Position numbers and translations under genes: made by a program. The notes under the pieces are model-generated. The model saw only the letters and a program-made list of their open reading frames with translations, ran no database searches and had not been told where the DNA came from. A stretch of 64,000 nt of DNA from Zygnema circumcarinatum (taxonomy: Eukaryota; Streptophyta; Zygnematophyceae; Zygnematales; Zygnemataceae), in assembly GCA_037447605.1 (NCBI GenBank), contig CM074817.1:1566836-1630835 (forward strand), written 5' to 3'. This document shows positions 1 through 11,461 of this stretch, in pieces. Every line of letters begins with the position of its first letter. The stretch's first letter is position 1.

Positions 1-1369
1 AGAATGCCACCTGTCATATTGTCCTCAAATTGGCGATGTCTCTTGCCTGCCAAAATCATGACAAAAGAGTTCTCGTTTTCCAGCTGTACACGGCAGACCG
101 CATCTGAGGGAAGCCGTCTACTTGATACCACTCAATAACAATAATACTTTGTGCGCCCACATGTTCCTACTCGATTGCTTGTTCAGAGCCGTCAGTCAGA
201 AACTTCGGCGGCTGTAAGCAAAATGGAATGCAGACCTCCCCCTACTCCTCCTTGAGGCTTCCCTTCCCGTCACCTTCCTTTTCACAAAACCACGCAATGC
301 CTGTTTCCAGACTTGAGGTGAGCCGACGGGACCCCTCTCACCCAGAGGCTTCTGAAGAGCGCCCACACCTTCCGCCGCCTTCCACAGGCCGCAACTCCAT
401 ACAAACACGCGCAGGAAAGGCCCGCCCAAACTACTGCATGGAAGCGCCCATGGATAAAGGAGAATCCATCTTCTTCTGCGGTGACAAGACATGCATATCA
501 TAAGCAGTGCACATCTATGCGGCTACATGCATAAGCAGTAAAGAAAGAACCCATCTGTACTTGCTATCCTTAAGGAGCTAAATGCCTCGGCCCAGACATT
601 CCTAAGAAGGCGTTTTTTGAACTTTTGCGATAAGTACCTGCTTCTTTAGAAGAGCGCACTCTCACCGAGGGTGAGGAAACAATTGGTTCTACAGGAAGGG
701 GTGAACCGGGTGAAGGCGGAAGGAAATCGCTATCCAAAGTTGAGCCCTTTGGCTGATAATCTGATCCCTCTTCTCCCCACAGCCAAGGAACAAATCAACA
801 AGCACACATCTATCTCTCTGGAGATGACCCGATTCTGAAAAGAACCAACTCCTATAGATGGGGCTGGAAGTGTAATCAAATTTTCTACTGTTGCCGCGGA
901 ACCTACATTCAAGTTTAGCTTTGAAACTTATGCTTCCTTGAAACTGCTGTTATGACAAAGCCAGAATTCTCCCAGAGGATTAAGCACCACCTTCAGGCTA
1001 TAATTGAAAATCAAGAGCTCTGAGTTCTGAGACCTTTACCCTGCAAGTGAACATTGACAGGTTTTCCTTCAAGAGAGTGCCTTCTTGAATTGGGCATGGG
1101 CTGCCCTCTCACGCATTAAAATAGTGATTTCCTAACAGAGCGCAGAGCAAAGTGCTTTACCAGCCTCCACCAGGTCCGCTGGAAAGACCGTCAGCTGTTC
1201 TCCACTGGTAAGATCTTTCCCTGTCGTGCCTGCACCACCAATGACCCCTATAAGTCAAATAGATAAAAGCAAGCCCTCACCTTTCTCCCGTTCCAAGGCT
1301 GAAGATTCATATACACAGGACTGACAGTTGCCCTTAGAGTAATAAACGGCGAGCATGCCCGTCTGACCT
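1..1369. other. Sequence downstream of the protease gene, no gene seen
   Basis: Only short open frames are present, with no recognisable protein motifs or exon-like splice pairs. It holds the 3' flank of the minus-strand aspartic protease. An exon or gene running in from beyond the left edge cannot be excluded. Confidence 0.4.
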
Positions 1370-4300
1370 CTACATGGCTGCATGGACTCTTATTAAGGAC
1401 CTACTGAGATTGTGCTCACAGTTGATAGCTCGCCAGCCGATTCTGTTGTTGGCTCGATCAAACAGCAGGTCAAAGTTCTGTAACCAGGTGTCTGCCCCCC
1501 CATCCACTTCGTCTTCAATGCAAACAAAGAGAAATTGTGTTCAAGTGTATGCTGCAAGTGCAACATTGACAGAATCACAAAAGTGAATCGCTGTCTACAA
1601 AGAGACATGTCTTTTACATACGTCGAGGATGTAAAAAATTGACGATGGCAGAGTGTAGCTCACCACCCAAAACGATATCGGAACGGGCAGAAGGAGCTGC
1701 TGCAAGGCATACAGTAGACTCATAGTCGAGAGCCTGTGCCAAATCCAACGTGTTTATTGGTAGTTACATATCTTGCCGTTGAATCAGAATCGCGCTTCCG
1801 TGCAATCAGACTATAGTGACACATTTGGATTTTTTCTCCAAACCAATTTTTCAAACCATTCTGTTTGCAATTAAGTGGACGCGAGACTCAAACTAACCTC
1901 TGACACGAGGTAATTGAATGGCGGAACTATCCACGCAAAATTGTCCACAGTAATAAGAGTCAGAGAAGGAAAGAGGCGCAGAAGACGTGCATTTGTCCTG
2001 CAAGGAAGGCAGCAAGGAGGAAAGGAGTTGCTCCTTATGACCCACCGCTTCTCCTTCTCACTATCTCTAACATACACACTCTCTCTCTCGCGCTCTCTCT
2101 GTCAATCTGTTTCCTCGCTCCACCTAAGTCCCAAAGAGATCAAGGGGAGCTTAAGAGTTGTTGCTGACCATATCACACTTAAAAGCAAATTTATCTATCT
2201 GATGTAGAGCTTGGATAGGAGCTCACAGTGGACCAAAGGATAGGTTGAAGCAGGTCAGGTTTAGGGGTCCTGAAAAAACTTCTTGCACTCCAACTGCTGT
2301 AAGGACCTGTCATATATAGAGAAGCCAACGAGTCACAAAAGAAAATGAAAAAAAAAAGCATATATTTGAAACTTCCTGTCATATGCAAGGAAAGGAACAT
2401 GAACTCAAAAGCATCCCAAAAGCTGCAGGACACCAAAGCTCGTACCATGGACTGCAGAGAAGCATAGAGCTCTGCTGGGAGTGATGTGACAGTTGATCCA
2501 GTGTCCAGGATGGCGGCCAATGGAAAAATGCCACCTGCTTGCAAGTTTGTGGTGCCCCATGCAATGCCTTTAACATGGATCACATAATACGAGCTGCGCC
2601 CCCCTGCAGTACTTTCTGCTTCAGCTTCCGCCATCATATCCCACCACATCAACTCAAAAAGCAAACACCTCTTATCCAGCCGAGTTATACGGAAAGAGAA
2701 GAAGAGAAAGAAGAAGACGAAGAAGAAAGGAACGAACTCCAAGAAGAGAAGAGTTCCAAGGCAGAGGATGAATTTTTCAGCAGCGTCTTCCTCTTGCTAA
2801 TCACTCCTACAGTAATTGCTAAACTTGTGGAAGGAATCGTATCCATACTCAGCTGCAGAACCGTGCAGAGCAGTATAAGTGGCTCCCCTTGAGAGCTCCG
2901 ATCGTCCCAGAACAAGGTGGCCTCCTGTCCCGTCTCCCTCCAAGCAGAGAGAGAACGAGTCCGCTATAAAACTTGCAGCAGCCAGTTGGCTCACCACTGA
3001 GTAACCCTGCCTCCCGAGGCCCATCAGCCCATCAAAGGATGCTCGATGCAGAGTGTTCCCATCCTGAACCTGCCCACAACTGCCATGTGGCTCCTCCATG
3101 CCAACATGTAATGAGTATTAGGGGCTCATGTAGCTCATGTTTCTCCTTCCTCTCTCGTAAGTTCAGTTTCCTATCTCACCCTCCGACTACTATTTTCCAT
3201 ATTGACCGTTGAGTGTGAGCGCTTCCAATTGCAGGGTCACAGGGTACGAATGCTTACCCAAATGCAACAGGTGCAGAAGCAGACCCAATCATGAAATTGT
3301 CCTTAAGAATGCGTCCTGCCGTCGTACTCCTGTCGCCATAGACATAGTAGTATTGGCAAAGCTCGTCACTCTCTGCAAAGGGCACTAAAGCTTCAGCTGA
3401 TGCGTTCCGCTGCAGAACCTCCATGGATGCCTTTGCCAGCACGTGGCATCCCACCTGAGAAACTAAGTCTGCGGAAAACTTCTTGCAAAGTTCGCTCCCA
3501 CAAGGGATCACTTCAAGGGTTTTTGAGGCACGGGAATCGAATGGTCTACTAGCTGTCTGCAGACATAACAAAGTAAAACAGAATCTGACTTAATCTGCGA
3601 GATCAAAATCAGATTCCGCTGAGTGCTGAGAGTATGTGTGAAGGAATGGAGATAAATCTGAGGAACGAGGTCGGTGAAGTGAAGGCAATGGTAAGCATAT
3701 ATGATGAAAAGATCTGAGCAACTACATACCCCGTGCAGCAAAGTTGTCGCACAGACAATGCAGTCACAAGGCACCCAAAGAAGGTCGCTTCCCGTGTCAA
3801 TCTGCAAGTTGAAGAGCTGCCGTTGAGCCCCTATAGCGACTGTCGCATAATAACCTCTGCATACCGAGCCATCAAAACCTTAGAAACAAACTCTTCATCA
3901 GGGGGAGTTTAACCCCATAGCAAACCATCAAGCAGGAGAGCAGAACTGTCGCATTTGACAGAAATGTCGACGGTGGAAGTTGCACGTGAAACCAATGAAT
4001 CACTTTTTGACAGAGTTGCTGAGATGTCCTAATCCTCTGAAAATAAAGGAATGTTTCGTAATTTTACGAATCTCAAGTACGACAACAACATGAGATATGC
4101 TATCACCACCTCTCCTGATGTGCATTGGATACATACCTATGCATTCACGGAAACTGCACTCCAGTTCTTACTAGACACATTAGCTCCTCCATGTTCAGAA
4201 ATTAGCTAAACACAAACATTACAACAAGAAAACGAAATGCACCTTCTGAAAGAAGGCCAGAAAATCTCAGCGAAGTTTGACGACACTGCATATTGTCTTT

Positions 4301-5370
4301 TAAAGAGTTGCACAGCCAGGCACATGCTTACCCACTGACGTAGACTCCTCCCCCAAGATGAAACCCCATCTGTGACGCTGCACTTGCATCTTGCAAAGCT
4401 CGGCGTCGGACCCCCTGCCGCGTCATGATTTGATTTAAACCCTGAGGACAAAACAATGGTGATGCTCACTCTTAAAGCAGATGTACGATAGGAGGCCGTG
4501 TAAGTTACAGCTGGAGAAGGCAAGGATGGAACGAACGAGTATGCCCTTGCCAAACTGATTCTGTATGCTCCGAGGTCTCAACGACCATGTGTGTGCAGCT
4601 AGCACGGCTCACTCAGAAAAATTGGCAGCATAACAATGGTGTGTGATGAATGTGCACTATATCTCATCAGCCATCTTGTGATACTCCTAAATCTTCAGTT
4701 TCTGAACCAGAGCATCAATACATGGTCAGAATATACCTCGTCTTGGGATGTAGTCAGCACTGCCTGCTTCACAACAGGAAAATATGCGGCAGGGCCTGAT
4801 ATCTGAAGCCATGGCGGAGCTAAATGAAGGTTTCCGACCAGAAGGCTGTTTTCAGCATGTGCTTGAACTCGATCCCGCAGGGCAGCAACTTTCTGCTGGA
4901 CCTGTTCATCGCCACTGCCATGTTACTGAACGGATGCAAGCCATTTTCTTAGTAAGGCGATTACGGCTTAGAATGCGAACAGTTACCTCGATGATTCGTC
5001 AGAGTTTGAATAGTTCAACATTTTCCAAGGAAGAGAGAGAGGAAATAGACAAGTCTAAAGAAGAACGGAAAGTAGAAAAATGAGCAAAGCAGCGGAAAGG
5101 AAGACGAAAGGAAGAGACGTGGTTTGCAGAGGGGAGGATGGAGAAGCAAGCTTATGAGGAGAAGGCGACAAGGGTGAGAGCTTGAAGCTTAGGGGGGAGA
5201 AAGAGCTGCAAGGTACAGGAGGTGTGCAAGGAGAAGAATGAGTGATGGCAAAAAGGGACAGCAAAATTTGAGTGACGTACCTGTCCTGCTGGAATCTGCA
5301 GTGCCACAATGCACCACGCATGCAATGTTGCCAAAAAAACCTCTGTGGAGAAAAAGGAAGTGAACCCCAT
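1370..5370 (-). CDS. Nepenthesin/pepsin-like aspartic protease (family A1)
   Basis: Secreted or endomembrane aspartic endopeptidase. I read eleven exons: 5370-5281, 4901-4737, 4441-4332, 3856-3730, 3556-3258, 3079-2862, 2603-2446, 2306-2227, 1997-1898, 1733-1664 and 1491-1370. All junction phases agree and give 512 residues. The N-terminus (MGFTSFF..., hydrophobic to about residue 28) looks like a signal peptide. The first catalytic Asp lies in IDTGSD (D142) and the second in ILDTGST (D370). Family landmarks follow in order: GYYATVAIG, YGDRSTTAG, FGCG, DGLMGLGR, YYVIHVKGI, VCLAAA, and the C-terminal LGDTWLQNFDLLFDR plus IGW. The cysteines after the first active site fit the plant A1B nepenthesin-like group. 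Residues 31-110 (exons 2-3) resemble a propeptide and are the least certain part. Two donors are weak (GTTCTG at 2861, GTTAGT at 1897). Substrate and exact location are not evident. Confidence 0.87.
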
Positions 5371-6802
5371 AGTCTCAATTCCTGTGTCAAAAAAACATCC
5401 AATGTACTCCCCTATCTCATAAAATAGCCACGTGCTGCATTGACTCAATCAAATCAAAGCTGACTTTTTCTTCAGGAACATTGAAGCCTAACGTTACGTT
5501 AACTGCAGGCAAGACTGTGAACACCAGCAACGACTACATTCAGGCCATTTCCACTCTTTGTCCACTCTGAATCTCAATAAACCTTACGACTATGCAGTGT
5601 TCAATTGAAATTTTCCGCACGGTTTCAGTGCTCATCTTGCCACATTTTCAAAACAGATTTGGAGATAGTCTCCAAGTCATGAATACAAGAATGCCACAAA
5701 GTGCAATTAACCTAAGCATGCATGCGTCTTCACGATGATTGTAAATACTGGAGAATACTAGAAAAAAAAATCCAAAAACTTGCCTGCTTTTAGCCATGCT
5801 TACTCAAAAAATCTAAGTCGATTGTAGTTCCAACTACAGTCGAAGTGTAACTAAAAACACTTCTGTGTCTTCAATTTTCTTGACTATCACTTCTAAACGC
5901 TTTAGTATTACTTAAAGTATGCGACGTGAAGTTGTTGAGTAGTCAATGCGCAACAATTGCCTTCCAGAGTCGTCCTACAGAGCACCACATGTGTGCTTCC
6001 GAATCGGAAACAACAAGATGTAACAGCTGGCAGCACTTCTAGTGCAGCTTCAGTTTCAAGATTCCAGTGCAGTCATCTGCTTCATTATAGGTTTCCATTT
6101 GGTGGTCGACCAATGAGTTCTTCACTCTACGAAATGCTTGAGCACATGCCTCTTGCCACACCGCACACTCAATGAAAAAGCCATTGAGCAATCCGAAAAA
6201 AACACTCTATTTGCAGCATTGCTGCAACTTGCATTGTATGCGCGACACGGCATTAGTGAACTACAGTATGTTAAGAATTTAAAGCCCACATACGCCACAA
6301 ACTTGTTTAGAAATTTCAAACAAGTTCCAAAACGGCAGGGAATAATCTGGTAAAATGGCATGCAGATGCAAGAGAAACAGAGGTCCATTCTGCTCAATCA
6401 CAACCACTTACACTTCTTTCCTCTGCTGCCGCTCTCAAGGCAGCTGCGGGGCTGCCCTCCTCTCCACCCTACCCGCGCCCGCCATATCCAAACATCTCGG
6501 CCCTGCCTGAAGCCCTGCCAAGACCAAAACCTTCACAGCCCGCCCTTCGCGCGTTGCAAGCAAGCGCTTTTCAAACCGTCCAGCTTCGTCCCCCTCTTGC
6601 ACATGTAAGCTCCATCAACAAATGTTTTTTAGGGTGCCCGACTGACGTGGCATCTCATTATTGGGCTATTTTTAGTCCAAAGTTAAAGATGCGATGTAGG
6701 TCAACGGTCCTGAAATCCTGAAACAAGTGCTGCAGACTTGCAGTGCAGACGACTGCGCCACACTCTCCCTCGCAGGCGCGAGCGAGAGCGAGAGCGAGAG
6801 CC
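5371..6802. other. Intergenic, AT-rich then GC-rich toward the aspartase gene
   Basis: No supported exon was found. It separates two divergent genes (protease on minus, aspartase on plus). From about 6,720 the sequence turns GC-rich with a short GA-rich stretch just before the aspartase ATG, so the promoter of that gene probably lies here. Confidence 0.4.
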
Positions 6803-9800
6803 ATGGCTCCCTTCCTGGTGGCAGTGCACGCAGGCGCAGGCTTCCATGCTCGCTCCAACGAGCCTCGTTACAGGGCCGCCATGGCGCGCGCCTGCTACGC
6901 CGCTGCGGCTGTGCTCGAGCGTGCGGGCGGAACCGCCCTGCAGGCTGTTGTGGCAGCCGTGCGCACTCTTGAGGTGCGCCATCAGGAGCCGCTAGGCTCG
7001 CGCAACTGTATATGGATTTCAGGGATAGATTGGGAGGAGGAGGAGCTGAGAGAGGGGTGGGCTGGCAGGAGGAGCCTCTCACGAATGCAGGCCGTGGCGC
7101 TAATTTGACCGAGGAGGGCCGGGTGGAGTGCGATGCGAGCGTGATGGCGGTGGAAAGACGCAGCTTTGGTGCAGTCGGAGCTGTTCCTGGTGCGACCTAA
7201 TGCTGACCCTGCCCTGAAATTGAACTCTTTAAGACGTCTCGTATCATTTGTAGGAAAGGATGGAGTGGGCAAGGAAATCAAAGAGGTAGCGAGACTTCGC
7301 AGCTGAATCCATCTCTTTACCTTCACTGTCGCAGTTCTCCAAATTGACTTTTGCTTCAGGTCTCTGTTGAACACAATCACATGTATTTTTTTCTTGGCCA
7401 AAGGAGTAACTCCCATAACCCTCTCAGATAAAAAAGTTGAGGCAGAAATCGGTTTCTTCCTGGGACATGCAGGGGTGAGATGGCCCGTGGAGGTCGCCTA
7501 CAAACTGGCCTTGGAGGCGCAGAATGGGCCCCTTCCTCTTGGCAGAGTGCGGCCAATGTAAGGGCCGTATGGCTGATTCTTCCCTTCCTAGTAGTTTACA
7601 GAATAAAAACAATTTTAAGTGACGCGAGCGAAGCCTATGGCTGTGGTTGCTTCAAAAAATACTCTGCCTGTGCTGATGCTGCAGAACGTTTCCGGGAGTG
7701 CAGATTTTTGGTGGGCGAAGGAGCACGAGCGTGGGCTGTCAAGCACTGTCCAGAGGCTGTGATGTCATACTCCGACACATCTTCAGTGAGAGTCACACCA
7801 ATGGGGGGGTTCCTAGATTTTCCAGCTAGTTGTGAATCTTTCCACCTTCGAAAACAATGGGTGTAGTTTTCTACTACTGCAGTGCGCATACAAAAGGAGC
7901 CTCATTTATGGGGAATGGACAGGAGCTGATGTCTGCAGGACCTTGTGACCAAAAGGGCTCACAAGCAGTGGGAGCGGTACACCTCCATGCTGCATGCAGT
8001 CTCACAGACCGAGATGTGCCCTCGTGAACCTCTGAAACGGAGTTCTCCGGACGGTGATTCCTCACTTCAGGAAGCTTCCTCGAAGGTGAGTGGGGTTGAA
8101 GCCGAGCAGGAAAGCTGCTTGTGACAGCCTGTAGCATGTTTAGGACGAGAGGTTTGTGCTTATTTAGTGTTTCTTTAAGGTTCTAGATTTGCAGTGAGTC
8201 TTGGCTTTTGAACAGAACACTTTCTTTCCAAGTGCATCCGACGGTGTGTTTGGGATGCTGCAGCTGCTTTATCAGACTTCGCTGTGTAGAGCTACTTGCG
8301 CAGGGTGCAGCAGAATGTTGGCAGTTCCTTCATTGCTAATGGATGGGCATGTCATGCAGGGCAGCGACTCAACACTGGGAGCCATGAATTGGAGACGCAT
8401 GAGAGGCCTGCAACACCTGTTATGGGACTGAAGGAGGAACTTGATAGGTGTGCTGCAGCAGGGGCAGACCAATCTGTAGTGGAAGTGGCGGCAATAAAGT
8501 ATTCGGGTGAGGTGGATGAAAAGGAGGAGGAGGGGGAGGAGGCGACGTGTGATATTCTGAGTGACACAGTGGGGGCAGTCTGCATCGATGGAGCAGGAAA
8601 TTCAGCTGCTGGGGTCTCCAGCGGGGGCATTGCTATGAAGGTGCATTCCTGCTTCACTTGCAGCCTCGTTATGCTGCAGAATCGTCCATCGCTTACTCCC
8701 TACTAGACGCCGCAGTTGCTCACCTCATAGGGCAAGATGATATTCCCTGTTGCGGCAAGTCAAACTACTAGCAGAATAAGACGAGCCACCTTAAGCAAAT
8801 ATGAGGGTTTCTGCAGGTAAGTGGCCGTGTTGGCGAAGCCGCCGTTTATGGATGCGGCTGTTGGGCCCAAGAGGAGAGTGGAGGTTGCTACTCTGCTGCA
8901 AGCTGTACAGGCCTTGGAGAGGCTATCATGCATGCTGCATTGGCTCGAACATCCTGTGAAGCAGCTGCAAGGTGGAAAAAGTTGCTGTGCCACTGCATTG
9001 CCGCAGAACACCAAAAAAGTATTCCTGATAATATTAAGTTAGGTTAGGTTAGGTTAGGTTAGGTTAGGTTAGGTTAGGTTTGGTTAGGTTAGGTTTAGGT
9101 TTGAGTCACAGCCAGATGTGATTCAGACTGTAATAGACTTTTTGTTGAAGAGTGCAGGGACGAGAGGGGACCTGCTGCTGCATGTGAGTGTCTGCTGCAA
9201 CAAGTGGTCGAACACATTGAGACGGCTGCAGGCAGTAGCCCATGGCGACCTGCCGCCCATGCGGGCATCCTGCTACTGCAAGCATCCACTTCTTGCCAGG
9301 TTAGGCCTTTTCTGAGGACTCCCTATGTGTAATTCTACTTTCAATGACTTGATTTTTAAGGCGTGAGATGAGAGCATGTGCGAGATGTCTGCTCAGATTC
9401 TCTCGTGACGTCAGCCGAGCCCGCACTTGAAAACGTCGGTTGCTTCTGATGTCTCCTCGTCTGAGATAAATGCTGGACTGCCTTTCAGCAGATGTATACA
9501 AAGGTTTCGGCATATGTTTCATTTTCATGTGCATGTGTGCATATGTTCTTGCAGAAGCCCAGCCAAGAACGGAAGTTGGCAGCTGTAGAAATTGTTGCGT
9601 CTCACAGCGCCAAGTCCTTTGCTGTCGCGTACTTCTCTTCAAACATGAGGCAGCCCGAGGTCTGTGCTTCAGTGCCCTTGTTGTGATCAGCTCCATGTAT
9701 GTTTCTTGCAGCTCCTTTAATAGTGTTAGCCTATGCATATGCGAGTATTCACGCACTGCTTGTTTGTCTGCTTGTGGCTGCAGGCAACAATGCTGCGAAG

Positions 9801-9867
9801 TCGCCCTCCTGACACAAGCGGTGATAGAAAAATGAGCACTCTCTGCGTGCGCGTCGTTTTCGGATGA
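6803..9867 (+). CDS. TASP1: Threonine aspartase (Taspase1-like Ntn-hydrolase)
   Basis: Member of the asparaginase-2/isoaspartyl peptidase family, made as a precursor that cleaves itself before a catalytic Thr. Exons: 6803-6973, 7069-7189, 7473-7557, 7704-7785, 7939-8085, 8365-8640, 8817-8971, 9158-9299, 9555-9659 and 9784-9867; phases all agree (455 residues). Landmarks in order are VAVHAGAG near the start, TNAGRGANLTEEGRVECDAS, FGAVGAVPG, LVGEGARAWA, then SDTVGAVCID with the nucleophile T270, VSSGGIAMK, GRVGEAAVYGCGCWA and a C-terminal SAKSFAVAYF. The DTVGAV and YGCGCWA motifs fit Taspase1 better than plain L-asparaginases. In animals Taspase1 cuts MLL and TFIIA-alpha/beta; the plant or algal substrates are not known to me. 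The exon 6 start and the final 28 residues are the weakest points. Confidence 0.88.
9038..9100 (+). repeat. Interstitial TTAGG-type pentamer array
   Basis: About twelve copies of TTAGG in tandem, the last few imperfect (TTTGG, TTTAGG). It lies inside the 8972-9157 intron of the threonine aspartase gene. TTAGG is the arthropod-type telomere unit; plants usually have TTTAGGG. Confidence 0.95.
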
Positions 9868-11461
9868 GTTGGGCCTCGAACGGAAAGGACTGTGAATCTC
9901 GAGCCGGCCGGTTCTACAGATAGGGACGGAACGTGCCGATAATGTCGTCCCTTTGTCACCTGTCCTAGATGTGACGCATAAGCATTGACGCTTCAGTTTC
10001 TATCTCCGGAGCTTCAACCAGTTGAAGAAAGTTGAACCATGAGAACGCAGCCTTACTTGAATTCAGTTTGGTAGTGAGAGACTGGTTTTGAAGGGTTGTT
10101 CGTCTGAACAGCCAAAATCTTTAATTTCGGTGTTCCTCTAGGTTCTTCGTATGACAAGACAGTACGGTAATACTGAAAAAAAACTTCTGTTCGATTTTTC
10201 CAAGTCTGACATGCCCACTACTGAATCTAAAGAACCATGAGAGCCCGATGATGGCATCCTCACGGCCGACCTCAGCCTCCGCCTCTCCACCCTCCCGGGG
10301 CTCCTCGTGGTTCCCGCACTTCTCAAAAGCATGTGCTCCTCATTTCCGAGGTTGCACGTGTGGCCGCAAAACTCCAATAGCCTCAATGATGGCGTGCCGT
10401 ACACTGGGGGCCCGCCGCCGTCGCCGCCGGCGCCGCAGAGGGGGAGGGAGACCGACGCTCCGGGCAGCGGTAGACCAATAGGAGCCCAGGATCTTCGCCA
10501 GGGCAGGTGTGCGGAGTTTACCTGTCTGCCCGTGTCAACCGTTCGGACTCGAATCGCCACGTGTCTTGGCGGCATATAACAGAAATACCGGTCGCCACAT
10601 CTCTCTCGTCGAAATACCGGTCGTCGTCGAGCCGTCCGGGGCCGAAATTCGTTCCGGCCGCTTCAACGGCCCGCCCCCCGCAAGGTCGATGTACGAATCC
10701 CGTACGAACTCAGAGTCGGACGGAGGAAGCTCTTTTTGGCGTCTTATAACGGTAGTACCGGTCAACCTCCGTCGTTTAGTGCCGAAATGAAGTTGCGGCT
10801 CTAGACGGGGCCGCCCATCGTAGGGCTGATGTGTACGGACGTGTTGTACTCGTTGAAGGACTTGACCGCTGCCCGAAAACGGGCGACTTTTTGCCGCCCA
10901 AAAAATTGGGCCGTCACGTCACGCTTGAGGCGCCCCTCCAAATCGTTTTCAAACCGCGGCGGCGCGCGATCCTGCTGCCGGCCGGCGCCTCGAGGTCGCC
11001 GGCCACCCTGCCAGCCGGCGCCGGCCGGCGCGTCGCCTTCGGGGGCCGCGACTGATAGCCGGCCTCGGCGGGGCCGTCCCCTCGGGAAAAGCTGACGGCG
11101 AGAAAGTTTGTAGGGCGGCCCGAGGTATTCGGGCAGACCGCAAATAAATTTGGCGGCTCGGGCTTTTAGGTCTGCAGGTCAATGCAGGGTCCAAGCCCTG
11201 TGAGGAGCAGGGGGGGGGCTCAGGGCTGGCTCAGGCTCAGACTGACACTGACAGGAGGGCATATATGTGGAAGGTGGGTCAGAAGTAGTAGGAGCAGCAG
11301 CGGCAGCCAGCAGCGGCGGCGGCGGCTGCATTCAAATTCTAAAATTAGTTCAGGGACAGGAGGACAGGAGGTGCAAGCTGTTGGAGGGAAGGGACTGCGC
11401 CGGAAGGTTGATTTGGTGTGGATGTGAGCAGGAATTTGGGGGACTAACTTGCATTGCAGTC
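9868..11461. other. Intergenic with a CpG-rich block (about 10,390-11,160)
   Basis: No convincing gene. The block from about 10,390 to 11,160 is much richer in CG than its surroundings. It carries repeated short words such as GAAATACCGGTCG (near 10,580 and 10,610) and CCGGCGCCGGCCGG near 11,020. Open frames there have arginine/proline-rich compositions typical of noncoding GC-rich DNA. It may be a repeat or the upstream region of the kinase. A possible acceptor (TTGCATTGCAG) lies just before the kinase ATG, so a 5' UTR intron is likely. Confidence 0.4.

Noticed and set aside
4440-4553. Extra exon of the aspartic protease
   Set aside because: It has a plausible donor and a readable frame, but its entry phase does not fit the upstream exon, while skipping it joins exons 2 and 3 in phase 0.
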